A stretch of 64,000 nucleotides of DNA from Zygnema cylindricum (Eukaryota; Streptophyta; Zygnematophyceae; Zygnematales; Zygnemataceae): assembly GCA_037447655.1 (NCBI GenBank), contig JBBHKE010002729.1, positions 124,001 through 188,000 on the forward strand, in the 5' to 3' direction. The translations under genes were made by a program, and so were the position numbers. Shown one piece after another: positions 43,522 through 55,274 of this stretch; within the stretch, counting starts at the first letter, position 1; every line of letters begins with the position of its first letter. Below the pieces are notes generated by a model. It was not told where the DNA came from. It did not search any database and was given only the letters and a program-made list of their open reading frames with translations.

Positions 43522-43738
43522 CAACGTGTATCGATATTAGTGTTAATGTTTCATTTTCCACTTCAAAACATAATTTCTTTGTACACACATTTCGGATTAT
43601 GGATTTGACGGTTGCGGTTGGATGACAAGATTATAATCTTCCGGTTGGCTTTCTCCATATGAAAATAGGACAAGTGTGTACGGAGAAAATATGTTTTAAG
43701 TGGCGCAAAAATATTAACAAAAATAGCAATACACGGTG
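43522..43738. mobile_element. complete 217-bp TA-flanked inverted-repeat element
   Basis: Left end caacgtgtatcgatattagt, right end aatagcaatacacggtg, TA on both sides (43520-43521, 43739-43740). Same class as 18227-18440. Confidence 0.75.
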
Positions 43739-43845
43739 TAGCTTAAAGTGTACGGAAAATAAATTATTGACGCTATTTTGCGATCAATGTAAAGCAATAT
43801 TGGTGTTCTTTACTATGAGGGGTCGTAATCCGAGGCCTTGAATTA

Positions 43846-44533
43846 GGGCGTGTCCCCATGTGTTCAAGTAAGGGTTTTTTCCCGTCGTTTACACAGAAAA
43901 TGGGACTTCCTACTTGAAAATTTTACGCCGTACCAAAAATGGGCAAAAACTCAAATACATTTTGCGTCATCTTGGAACTTGAAAGGTACGACGATTTGGT
44001 AGTATTATCATCGCGACCCACTTCCAGCTCATCTTCACACTTGCACTGAAATCAAATCACGACCTGCTTTTAATCAAAATACTACCCTGTTGACGAATAG
44101 AAAGCATGGGTTGCATGCGTCAAAAGTTTTCATTTGTTTTTTTGCAGTTGGGAGAATACACGAAAAAAAAATGTTTGTCCGTTTGCTTATGTTGTCCACT
44201 TGTGGGCGTCTTCAAATGTCATTTTGTAGACGTAGGCGATTGCTTATGTCGTTCACGTGTGGGCGTCAACAAATGACAATTGGCGTCTACAATTGTCCCA
44301 GTATGTCAGGAGCTCTTTGCGGCGTACAAATGTCCGCAGTTTGTTCCGAGATCGTTGGCGTCTACAAATCTCAGCAGCTTGTTGGCGTCAACAGGTGTCC
44401 CAACTGCCACATATTCAAAATAATGAACGCGCTAGTAACGATTGACATAGGCACACTTTGAAAAGTACACCGTAAAATCATCGCTAAATTTCAAAATAAC
44501 GTTTCAAAATATCGGTTACATGGGGACACGCCC
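43846..44533. mobile_element. TTA-flanked Harbinger/Tourist-like element, 688 bp
   Basis: Termini GGGCGTGTCCCCATGT and ACATGGGGACACGCCC are perfect inverted repeats with TTA duplicated (43843-43845, 44534-44536). The interior holds GTCTACAA or TTGGCGTC-like repeats (about 44200-44400, with ggcgtctacaaa words) but no transposase. Confidence 0.85.
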
Positions 44534-44870
44534 TTAGTGTTGCTGACACTAATATCGATTCATAGTGTAGTGCAACATGACGCTACAACGTCTATCGTTA
44601 ATTAGTTTATTATACGTACAACATCTTTTGAGCATTCAATTTTCTTTCATCGTGCAGGTTTCAGATTAGCGATCGCGTTATCACGATCAAATGGGTAATA
44701 TAAGACTGTTCCATTTCGATTAACGACCTGTTACAAAACGGTCGAAAATTGTTAAACTTTGTAGCTTTGAAAATATGTCCTGCAATGTCTCGTACGTTAG
44801 TAGCTTTTCCGCACTTATAAAGATTTAACCGACGGCCAAGATCGCGCTAGCAACATATAGAGGTGAATAA

Positions 44871-46340
44871 GGGCGTGTTCCCATGTGTTAAAAAAGAATT
44901 TTGTTTTCGTCGTTTTCACAAAAAACGGGACTTCCAACGAGAAAATATTGTTGTTTTTGGAAGATTAAGTTTCGTATGTGCGCACGCATGTTTGCGTGCG
45001 TACGTAATTATCTGATATATTGTGGAGGTTCGAAAGGATTTATGGATTGGGGGGTAATTGTACGAATGAATTTAAAGTGACGTAAATTACAAATTGAGTG
45101 ACGCGAAGAAGCGTACGAATAATACGGAATACAAAATGGAAATGGACGGCGGATCGCTTCGCGATCCGATATGAAATGTTTGAAATATTTAAATTGTACG
45201 CCGGCCGTACGGAATCTAATGTGACGGACGACAATTATGGAAAGTACGCGATGGTACAAAAGAATCTTTTTGGATAAGTATACTTCAATTTTGACGTGCG
45301 GCATTTATGACGAAGTACGCGGTTTTCGGCACGGACAAGATTTTGATGGTACCGTATTATTTCAACGAGTGGATTGTGTTGTACTTCGAAGGCGGACGGC
45401 GTCCGCCGCTTTTTGATGGATCACACTATTTTGAGAATGTATGATCAAGTGGGCCGTAAGTATGTGACATCGGCTTGCTGCGTGGACTTATCGACAAGTG
45501 ACTAAGCAAGTTGTCACTTATGACGCGGATTTTTGGATGCGTCGGTGTAAATATTTGAAGCATCAATGTTTTGTCTTATTTGAATTAATGATTTAGTGTT
45601 GATTAAAATAGTTATATTTTAGGTGATCAATGAGGATATCGACAGTTTAATTGTGTGTCTTTATGTGTCGTATTTGCAGACAAGTGTACGCTTACGATTG
45701 CTTGTCTTTCAGGTGTACGCTTACGATTAGTTTACTCTTACTAAAAGGTTATTATGCGTAAATAGGATTTAGTGACAGTAACGTAATTTATGACACTTAG
45801 TGATTATTTGACAGCTCACAAGTGTATATATAGGAATGAGCTTTGTTAGGAATGAATCATCAATGCTGGTTAGTAAAGTGGGGACCGAAGATGTAGACTT
45901 TTAGGGTTGCCGATTAGGTCATGCATTTGAGTAATATGTTTATTGATATACTTTTGTTTATTTAATGATTATGTGAGATTGGACTCTTTTTGTTATTATT
46001 TATTTATGTTATTTTATGTTGTTTTATATATGTTTGATATGCATTATTTATGCATTTGTCCTAGGGTTGTTTATGTCGATTATTCCATCAAACCTTAGAT
46101 GTTGTCATAGGGTTTATTTATGTTGATTATTCCATGAAACCCTAAATGTTGTTTGTTGCGTCCGTGTACGCATATGGAGGATGCATTTCATATGATTGTT
46201 CGTTGACCTATTTTTGCTTAGCTTCTTGCATGATAGTTTGGGTCGCTTCTGCGGTCTATTTTAGACCAAAGAACAACAAATATTACGCCGTACGAAAAAT
46301 GGGGAAAAACCATAGTTCAAAAGTAGGCTTTTTTATGGTA
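44871..46340. mobile_element. Harbinger-like element, right end lost, holding a solo LTR
   Basis: Left end GGGCGTGTTCCCATGTGTTA follows TAA. The family interior (tgggacttcc, acgccgtacgaaaaatgggg) continues on the far side of the LTR insertion, then stops near 46340 with no right terminus. Confidence 0.6.
44949..46278. mobile_element. solo LTR, 1330 bp, target duplication AATAT
   Basis: It begins TGTTGTTTTTGG and ends CCAAAGAACAACA, with AATAT on both sides (44944-44948, 46279-46283). Its first part is related to the LTR at 39055 (gtgcgcacgcatgtttgcgt, gacggcggatcgc). No internal region is present. Confidence 0.88.
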
Positions 46341-48552
46341 GGCCTTAGGTAGACGCACAAAAATTTGCACAAAACTCGCGCAACGTAGGCATACTTTATG
46401 TGTGTGCATCGTGCACACTCCTGTACGAACGCCTGAATCTGACGTAAGATCAAAGTACAACGCACGCCGCCAGACGAAATTTTTGAGCGAACTGACACGG
46501 CGTAGGATAACATTCCGGGGGAAAAGCTACCAACGGGGTTGGTCCGTAGGTTTTGGTAATTTTTTTGGCTGTGTGGTATTTTTTTTTTTTATCGTCCCAT
46601 ACTGCCTGGTTGGTCAATTTGAGGCTTTATTTAGTGTGGCCCTCAAAATTGCAGACGCTAATATGACAGATTGTCCTTTCGTAAGTTGTGTTATGGGCTT
46701 TTCATGTGATCTTTTTAAATCGCCTACTTTGATCAACGACCGTCCGATCGTCCAAATCTGACGGTTTAAATAAAAAGTCCCTCAAAACTCACAGAAATAT
46801 TGTTTTTTGTCCGATTTTTTTTCATAATCTAAGCATTAATTCTCTATCGATCCATGTGCAACTCAACCATGTTCCTATTTTATTTCATTTTGTGGCCAAT
46901 ACAATATGGGTCTTAAGCATAGTTGTTCAAATCGCGCGATTTTTTCCTTTTTTCCGATTGAAACGTATAATTCGTGACTTTTGAAAAAATCGTGAATAAA
47001 CGTGTACTGTAAACTGAAACTAGAAATTTAAGGAAACCTGTAAACAAATTACTGTAACTGTACATTTTTTTACGGATATGTACGGAATAAAACGGGAAAT
47101 AAGCGTCGTACTTATTGGAACTTTTTGTTCAGTGAATTGAACTGTTCAGTGAACTGAACAGGAATACCATAGAAGTTGTACGTTATATTTTCGAAAATGT
47201 ACGGACATTTTCGAAAAGAGACTTTGTACGTCACAATTATTTCGGGCGTTCAGTTTGAAATTTGTACGGGCGTCTTCTTCATTTTTTTTTTAAAGAAGAC
47301 GCCATCGAACATTGAAAACGAAACCGCGAGGAAGCCGCTTCCCCATGTCCTACCTTCCTCCCTCCCAAGCATTTTACTATCCTCGCCTCTAGACTTCGAC
47401 AAAAGCAATCATGCCCAAAAATCGTGCAAATTTCTATGTCGTGCAAATTTCTATGTCGTGCAAATTGTTGAATGTGAAAAATGTCATTTGTTCTTGGTCT
47501 CTATTCTATTTTTTTGGGGTAATGCTCTGTTTGCGAGATAGAGAAAGATGGCAGACAGAAGGCGGCCATGTCTGTGCGCTTTCTGTTGTTTTGAGACAAC
47601 AGCCGGAACCGAAGACGATGAGGATGCCGGTGTAGTCATCTCGGAACCAAACCAAGCAAGAAACTTTCACAAAAACCGGTCTGAAAAAATGCAACTTCAA
47701 CAGTTGATAAAACCTAAACTAGAGACACAATAGCTCTGGAAATCTACCACAGTGTGGATAATATCAAGATGAACATACACACAAAATTACAAGTAATTCT
47801 GCTAACAGATATGTGAGATATCCACAGATGAAAATGCCAAAAACAGGTTGTACAGTTTTTGACTACAAAATGTTCATACCTTCAAAGTTATCTAAGTCTT
47901 ACTAATATACACCGAAGCCTATGCTGCTGAACGTACGGAGGCATACCAGCCGTACAATAAATACCTGCGGCTCGAACCGAACAAGGTACGTCATACAAAA
48001 AGATTCCTTTACTAATCAACCAACCACACAAAGACAAAAATCTACTTAACTAGATATTTACAAAGGAGTAGGATTCTATATGCCACGTCATTTGTCGTGT
48101 ATGTGGCTCACACGGACCAGCATTTGTCGGCGGTCTCCTCAACTGCGTACATATCACATTCGGCACCGTAGACAAATCTCCATGTGCCATTTTGTCCTCA
48201 AGTGTATATATGCACAAACAATCGGATATTCTGGAGTGTCCTCTTTCTTGTAGTGACTTCTGTCTCGGGAGTGTATACAAAGGTGTACTCCCTACCGATC
48301 TAGTGGAACATCAATTCTGGTGTGTAATGAAACGAACTTACAACCAAACATATGCAAATTCGTGAAACTCTCTCTCCCTCACACTCGAGGCATAGAGAGG
48401 ACTAAAGCTTTCCAAAACAACCCTTTCTACAAGATATAAAAAGAAGGCAACAGAAGGTGAATGTGTTTGTCTGTCAGATAGGCTCGGACAGACGAAATTT
48501 CATAAAATTTTACCTTCGTGGCATTCGAACCCGGGTACGTCAAGTGCGTAGC
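46341..48552. other. intergenic, largely unassigned
   Basis: No gene was recognised. A 17-bp unit tcgtgcaaatttctatg is repeated almost three times at about 47422-47468. The motif gtacggaggcataccagccg (47936) is the reverse complement of one in the solo LTR near 39860, hinting at a related LTR remnant. A tRNA-like B-box sequence on the minus strand near 48530 (gggttcgaatgcc) may belong to a SINE but has no clear A box. Confidence 0.4.
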
Positions 48553-49612
48553 GTACTGAAACTCTGAGACCTCCATAAGTCCTTAGAGTGGACAGCTTCC
48601 AAGAAGCCTCTAGGATAACCCTAACCCTTTTGTGTTTCAGCAAAAACAACTGCCACCCTGACACACAATAACTTTGACCAACTTCACCCCTATAAAGGCA
48701 AGACTCCCTTGAGTTGATAGCAAAAAAAAACTCTGAATTTGCTCCCTTGGGCAGTAAGTTATGGAGGGTCAAAGTTGACCTTTTATACAGAAGCTCTCTG
48801 GGAGAGAGGGTCCTATCTCCTAATTTTTCTAAGTCCTAACTCTCTCACACACTCTATCTACTGATGTACTGAGCTAATCAAATTAGTTCCGTACACAAAA
48901 GTACAGCTGCCGATGTACTTTCTGTACGGACACTGTACGACATGGCCTAAATGTCGACACGTGGTATGTCCGGATTCGCTCCCTTAATCCTAGAAGATGC
49001 CGCGATCCAATGTCATTCCGCCACGTGTCATCCGATGTGGCAATGACCACAAACCGCCGAAATACTCTTCCGCGATCTCGGCGTTAATTCCGGCCGTCCG
49101 ATTAAATTCACATTTAATCGCAGCCATAATAAATACATGCGCGATATTTGTTTCATTAAAGAAATAAATGCGCCGTATTGGTTTCTTATCCGTACCGTAA
49201 TTCGTACTTTTACATTATTGGATCTATGTATCATGTAAAGAGTTACAGTTAAATGAATTATCCTACCTGATAATGTTTAATTAACTATCAAACCATATAG
49301 TACGTAACACTAGTTCTAGGCTTAACGGCTAAGGCTACCGACTACTAGCTGTCTGCCGGCTGGTAGGTACTAGGATCAAATCTTGTTGCCGGCACATACC
49401 TTTTAGTAAATAAACCCCTAACTAATGTATATTTCCCGTAAACCTCTAGATAGCGTAGGTAGCCATGGCTCTAGCTCCCTCTCCAATTTCTCAGTGACTG
49501 CGACAAGTTTGAGAGTTGGAGAGAGAAGTTAGAGGTAGACTACCTCGGCTTCTTTCTATATTTCTATTTAGACCTAGAAAATACTTAAAATGGAGCATTA
49601 ATTTCTACAAAA
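48553..49612. repeat. 1-kb block, copy 2
   Basis: Relative of 41623-42660 with a few percent divergence, most of it in the left part. Here the left flank differs while the right flank continues identically to copy 1, which argues for segmental duplication rather than two separate insertions. Confidence 0.75.
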
Positions 49613-49679
49613 AGGTGCTCCAAGTGGCGAATAAAGCATCAACACTAATAGCGAGACATAGTGTAGTGTGGAACATACA

Positions 49680-51248
49680 AGAATAGCCCAAAAATTTTGT
49701 CAAACACCCAACGCACTCGCCTAATACTTAGCTTTTACCTCGTGACCAGCGTGATTAAACGCTTTTTGAATGCATAAAAAGCCCAGTTGAAGTTGTAATG
49801 GCATTTCAGTTGTCAGAGTACGGACTACGCGTCGTGACGTGACAGATGCAATGATAGTGCCACGTCCTGCCATGCAATTTTACGTCGAGCGACGACGTGA
49901 CATCACGCAATTCAAAAGCGCTGCATGATGTCGCAAAAAATTTTGTAAATTTTTCACAAAGGAAAGCATGACGCTCATTGGTCGCCCATAAAGTTTCCTA
50001 GAGGATAACTTGTAGCCCTACAAACTTCGTGGATTCGATAAAGTATGATGTACGGTCACTATGGCTGGCATGCATTAAACGATCCGTACACATTTTACTG
50101 ATTGGGCGTGTGAAAAAGTACGCCTTTCGTACTTGTGGTAGCAAAGATTTGGGCACATTGGACATTTTGCATTTTAGATTTTGTTTTTTACGGAAAATGA
50201 AACTACGGTGGTTCCATTTCATGAAACCGGAACATTATTCTGTCCAATCCAAATTCGTCACGTGGCTAGTATAGCAAAAAAAACGAATTTCGAATAATAC
50301 AAGTTATGTGAAAAAACGTTTTTTTATCGCTATTCTTACTCCGTTCAATGTTTTTCTGCCATGAACTTCAGATTTTTGGCGAATCAGCCTCCTTTGCGAC
50401 CGCGAAGGACGTCCTATTGCATTTTTCTAACTCTCTTCTTTTTTCTCTTCCATTTTCCCTTTCGGGTTTTATCGCAGATTTCTTCCCTCCGTCTTAAAAT
50501 TTTTACAAGCAAATTAAATGACCCTGTTTTTTTTCGCCTTTCCGTACCGTCCGATTTCTCGAGGCTATCCCAATCTTTGACCTTTTGCATGTCAATCTTT
50601 GCGTCCCATCGACGTTTTCCAAAAAAAGCGAAACTGAAACGCAAATCGTCCCAATGTAGCCCAATACAAACTCGAGACCGTCGGATTGAACAGCATGAAC
50701 ACGTAGCAAATTGTCGCTTGTCAAAACAACATGCCAGGTGACAACAGATCTGCACCGTCCAAAGTCAATAAATTAGCATGTTGAGTCGTCGCATTAAGGC
50801 ACAATGTCACGTCACATGAACAAGGATACAGGTATGAATGCAATGAAGTTATTGCTATATAATGTTTTGGGGTCGCGGGTAAAACAGAGGCACTTCACCA
50901 TAATAGCCGATTCTGGTTTACTTGTAAACAAAGAAATGGATTAAGAAAAGAAAATAACATCAAGGAAAGAAATCAATTAATCTTTTTTTAAAGAAATGTA
51001 ACCTTCTGGACCTTCTGTGGCGTGTACATATTCTCCATTTTTTTGTTTGTCATTCTTTGTTTTCTTCTAGATGTAGAAACAATGCTTCGAAATTTTCTGT
51101 CGTATATTGAAGCCAAAAATACCTTTTTAGAAAGGTTTATCCATGGTGAAGCGATTATTCTGACAACAGTTTTCAATGGTTGTTCAGTTTTTGTTTTTTT
51201 CTTTTATTTCCTATTTAGTGTTTTAGTTGAAATTCGAAGAAAATTGTC
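49680..51248 (+). repeat. 5' flank of the NPH3-WD40 unit, copy B
   Basis: Aligned with 24893-26328 and 55275-56654 through the landmarks gaccagcgtgattaaacgct, gctgcatgatgtcgc, gagaccgtcggattgaacag and cagatctgcaccgtccaaag. Confidence 0.75.
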
Positions 51249-52993
51249 ATGGCACCTTTTTCTCTCTCTCAACTTTTGAGTAAAAAAATTGACGAATCGT
51301 CACTCCAACGAGGAATTCAAGGTTTGACATATAAGTCGATTTTGGATCTCGTCTTCCTCCATTTTCAAAGTATTTCGGATCAAAATGACAATGAAGAACC
51401 TTCGAAGAATCAAAACAACTTGTATCTCTTCTCGACAATTACCTCTTGTGGGCAATTTCACATAAAGAAAACTTTGGTGTTGAAGAGTTTACAACACTAT
51501 TGGAGTCCATTCCTTTTAAAGCGAGGGAAAATTGTGATACACTATACAGTGTGGTAAACTCTCTGTTCGAGCGGTATCCAACTGTGGGTGAAAGTGATCG
51601 AATTCAATTATGTGAATTATTCGATCCTCTCAAAATGTCCGAAAATACGATAGAATCTGCGATGCGGAACAATCGGATTTCTTTACAGCCAGCATATTTC
51701 TCCACATTATATTTTTTTCAGAAGAAGAAAATTTACAACTTGCAAGAAAACATGAAAAAGATTCGTTCAGAAACAGGCTCGAAAAATGGTGTCGACAAGG
51801 AGGTTGGAATGTTAGAAAGGAAAGCTAGCGTGGAGGTAGACTCTTTACTGGAGTGTAAAAAGAATAGTCTTGAGGTAAGTTTTTTTTTGTTTCCTTTGGA
51901 CTCATAAATTTTTGTAAATGTTAAGATTGTTATTTTTCTTATTTAAATTCCTAAATATATCGACGAAAACATATGGGTGTTGACATTTTACATTCTAGAA
52001 TCTAGAGACGTACATGTGTAAAGGCCCATGTCAATTCGTGTACTTGGGATTTTTACTTGAGTCCATTTTTTTGTCTTTTTTTTTTCTGCTTTTCACAGAT
52101 GGAAAATCTGCTGGAGATGACTTTCTGCTGCCACAAAAGTTAGTGTTGGTCATGCTATTAGACATCTTGTTTCAATTGGCGATGATCAAATTATAGTAAG
52201 TGGAGATTTCTTTTCAATTTGGAATATAAATACAAAGGAATTTATTTCTAAAAGCAGAGGTTTTATTGTGGCTGGGGTCGCTTATGATTATTATTCGGGA
52301 CTACTTTAGGTCGGTTATAACGTCGGTTTATTATCTATATTCAAAGTCGTGATAACGATCGATCCTTCCACTCAAATTGGGAGTTGTATAAACGTACTTA
52401 CAATAATAAAGAGTACATGCTATGTGGGAAGCAATAATAGCATTTCGGAGTGGACATATTCAGAATCTAAAATTAAATGTGACTCGATATCAACTCACAA
52501 AATGGCTCCTTTGACGTCATTTTGCCAAGATTGGAGAAGTCAGCTGTGGTCAGCTCACAAGGATGGAACCATTATGTGTTGGAAGGATAGAAAGTGTAAA
52601 AAAAAATTTCCGGATGACTGAAGGTTGGTTTCTTCACTTGTGGCTAATGAGTTTTTGTGGGGAGGAAAAAATGACAAAAAAATATTTTGTTGGGATTTGG
52701 ATGGAGAGCTTGTTAACGAATGGGAAGGACATCCGACACGTGTTTCTTCTTTGTTTTTGGATGAGAGGACTTTGTGGTCGGGAGGGGAGGAGGGAATTAT
52801 TCGAGGATGGAGGGAAGCATGGGGAAATCCCACACGTGTGGCAATTTTGGAAGGACATTCCGGTACAATGAGAGCTTTGGTTTCTAGTTGGGATGGAATT
52901 ATTTGGTCCGGTGGCGATGATAAATTCGTAAAACAGTGGAAATGAGTCGAAGAAGAAGAAGACGATGAAGAAGACGAATATGAAGAAGAATAA
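51249..52993 (+). pseudogene. NPH3-WD40 copy B, pseudogene
   Basis: Start codon, intron position (donor after 51874, acceptor before 52099) and stop (52991-52993) match the intact gene, but several lesions break it. A one-base loss near 51415-51430 shifts exon 1; the NPH3-like frame resumes as WAISHKENFGVEEFTTLLES and RYPTVGESDRIQLCELFDPL. An insertion just after the exon 2 start shifts the frame. A Trp codon is TAG near 52308, a Ser codon is TGA near 52619 and an Arg codon is TGA near 52945. The propeller is otherwise well conserved (LWSAHKDGTIMCW, LWGGKNDKKIFCW, LWSGGEEGIIRGW), so inactivation looks recent. Confidence 0.85.
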
Positions 52994-53600
52994 GATTTCA
53001 AAAAAAGAAATTGAAATCGTAATGTTTAGTTGAAGTAAATTTGCGATCGAGCTAACTTAGTGGGATCGACGAGAAGTAACTATATAATTTCACAATAAAT
53101 TAATGTATGATGTGACATAAAACGATAAAAACACTCTATATGTTGGTCAAAGATGAGAAATTTCAGGATTTGATTCACATTCCATTGCTTGATTTCATGA
53201 ACGATTTGTTTTGTTGAACCTGGTTTTCTTTTTTGATTTCGATAATGTCTATAAAGTCTTTTTAAAATAACAGTTTTTGAGATTCCTAAGGTTTTGAACA
53301 TGGATGTACAGTTTTCCTTTCTACAAATGTTTCAAATCTCACCTTTCAATTCAAATAGTTTTACACATTATAATATTGTGCAAAACGTTCTTTCTTGTTT
53401 CAAATTATCGTTTCATTATTTCATCAAAAAATGTCACCTAATTTTAAAACTAACTTTGTCTCGTCCAAATCTTTCAAATATTATAGATGTAATTTATATG
53501 GATATATATATATATACATAATGTATTTTATATTTCAAGAAAAAGAGGGAGATTCAAAACTTCTTCAAACGAATGAGAAGATAGTAATATTACTACAATG
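52994..53600 (+). other. 3' flank of copy B
   Basis: Shares tgcgatcgagctaacttagt and gtgggatcgacgagaa with the other copies, then caaatgtttcaaatctcacc and caaaacgttctttcttgttt. Ends in a short ATATAT run near 53503-53516. Confidence 0.6.
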
Positions 53601-53611
53601 AGCAAAAGACT

Positions 53612-53725
53612 TTGAAGGGCGGGGGAGATAAAGAAGGGGAGGAGGAAAGGGAGAGGGGTGACAGTGGGAAGATGGGGGGGAGGAGGGAGGGTGGAAGGGG
53701 GAAAAAAGATATAAGATGGGAGGAG
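53612..53725. repeat. purine-rich tract downstream of copy B
   Basis: Words such as gggaggagggagggtggaag for about 110 bp, at the position equivalent to the purine tract beside the gap downstream of copy C. Confidence 0.75.
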
Positions 53726-54139
53726 GATCTTTCGCGGATTAAGGGATCTAGAAAAAGGGTTAGCGTCAGCGAGGCACTTTCTTTCGGAATGAAATCCGGC
53801 GTCAAAATTGAGAAAAAAATTACCATATTAAATTTTGTTTAAAAGTATAAAACTTACAAGTTGAAAGAAAATGAAAAAGGGTTCATTCATTCAAACAGAG
53901 TATTGTTGTCGATACGGAAGTTTAAGAAAAACATGGATATCTCTATACAAATAGTAAACCTTTGGTCGCTTTTTTGGAAACCTTTAAATAGGTCATGTCT
54001 ACTATTTTTCCCTTTGCAGTATGGACGTCGTTTGTCGTACGGAATCGGACTAGTATGTCCTTACGGCAACAAAGATAGCGACAACGGTGTCGACGTTTGT
54101 AGTACGGAATCGAATGTCTTGACGGTGACTAAGACAGTG

Positions 54140-54605
54140 ACCACAGCGACGCGTCGACAGCTACAGACAGTGACCACGACAATGACGACAACACGACCAC
54201 TGCGACCACGACAACACGTTTACCATGACTGACCACGACAACGACGACGACACGTCGACAGCTACCACGACAACACGTCGACCATGACTGACCACGACAA
54301 CGACGACGACACGTCGACAACTACAGTGACCACGACAACGACGACAACATGACCACAGCGACCACCACGACAACGACAACAACACGTCGACACGTCATTG
54401 ACCACGATAACAACGACAACACGTCGACAGCTACAGACAATGGCCACGACAACGAGGACAATGACCACGACAACGACAATACCACGAAAGTGACGTTGAC
54501 GTCGACGGCGACAACGACAACGACCACGACAACGACACAAAAGGGACGTCGACGGCGACAACGACCACGAAACGACGTCGACGGCGATAGCGACCACGAC
54601 CACGA
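54140..54605. repeat. CGACAA/CCACGA-type microsatellite-minisatellite array
   Basis: Units such as gaccacgacaacgacgacga and cacgtcgacagctac alternate. The right part (from 54324) is the portion shared identically with 23952 onward; the left part is unique to this copy. Confidence 0.8.
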
Positions 54606-55236
54606 CGACATCGATACCGACCGGGTCACTTTAAAAGTAGGACCATCCAAAACCCAAGGCCATCCAAGGAAAAGGTACGGGTGTTCGTTTGTTATAACGC
54701 GCATGATAAACGGGCATGACAAACGGGCATGAAAAATGGGCATGATAAAACAAAACATGACAAACGGGAATGAAAAATAGGCATGATAAAACAAAAAATG
54801 AATCATGCTCGTGTAACATGCATGCATGAAAAACGGGCAAGACAAACGGGCAACGGGCATGAAAAACAAGCATGATAAAACAAAACATGAACCATGCTCG
54901 TGTAACAGGCATTGATTATCTGGTGGTAAAAAACATCACTTGGGGTGATGTGTTCCATGGTAACAAAAAGCGCTTAGTTCCGTTGCCGCGGGGTAAAAAT
55001 TTGGGCGTCCAACGTAGCACGTTGGATCGCGGAAAAAGTTTCCGGACAATCCGTGAATCTTCCACTCCACACGACACAGTGTATCGATGTTTTATAAACC
55101 ATTCTAAAGTTTTGTTTCACAACCACGCTTGTTAAATCGACGAATGCGATTGAGAGATAAAATTCCCATCTTTCGATTGGTGGCCTTCAATCGAGAAATG
55201 GATAGGTGTGCACGGAGAAAAGCTGCTCCAAGTGGC
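54324..55236. repeat. 913-bp block identical to 23952-24864
   Basis: See the first copy. Here it is followed by a CACCGCG-family right end (ctaatagcgattcacagtg, to about 55270) and then the 5' flank of copy C. Confidence 0.85.
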
Positions 55237-55274
55237 GAAAAAGCATCAACACTAATAGCGATTCACAGTGTAGT

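Noticed and set aside
48500-48560. Possible tRNA-derived SINE head on the minus strand (gggttcgaatgcc)
   Set aside because: A B-box-like sequence alone; no convincing A box, tail or second copy was found, so it is not listed as a feature.
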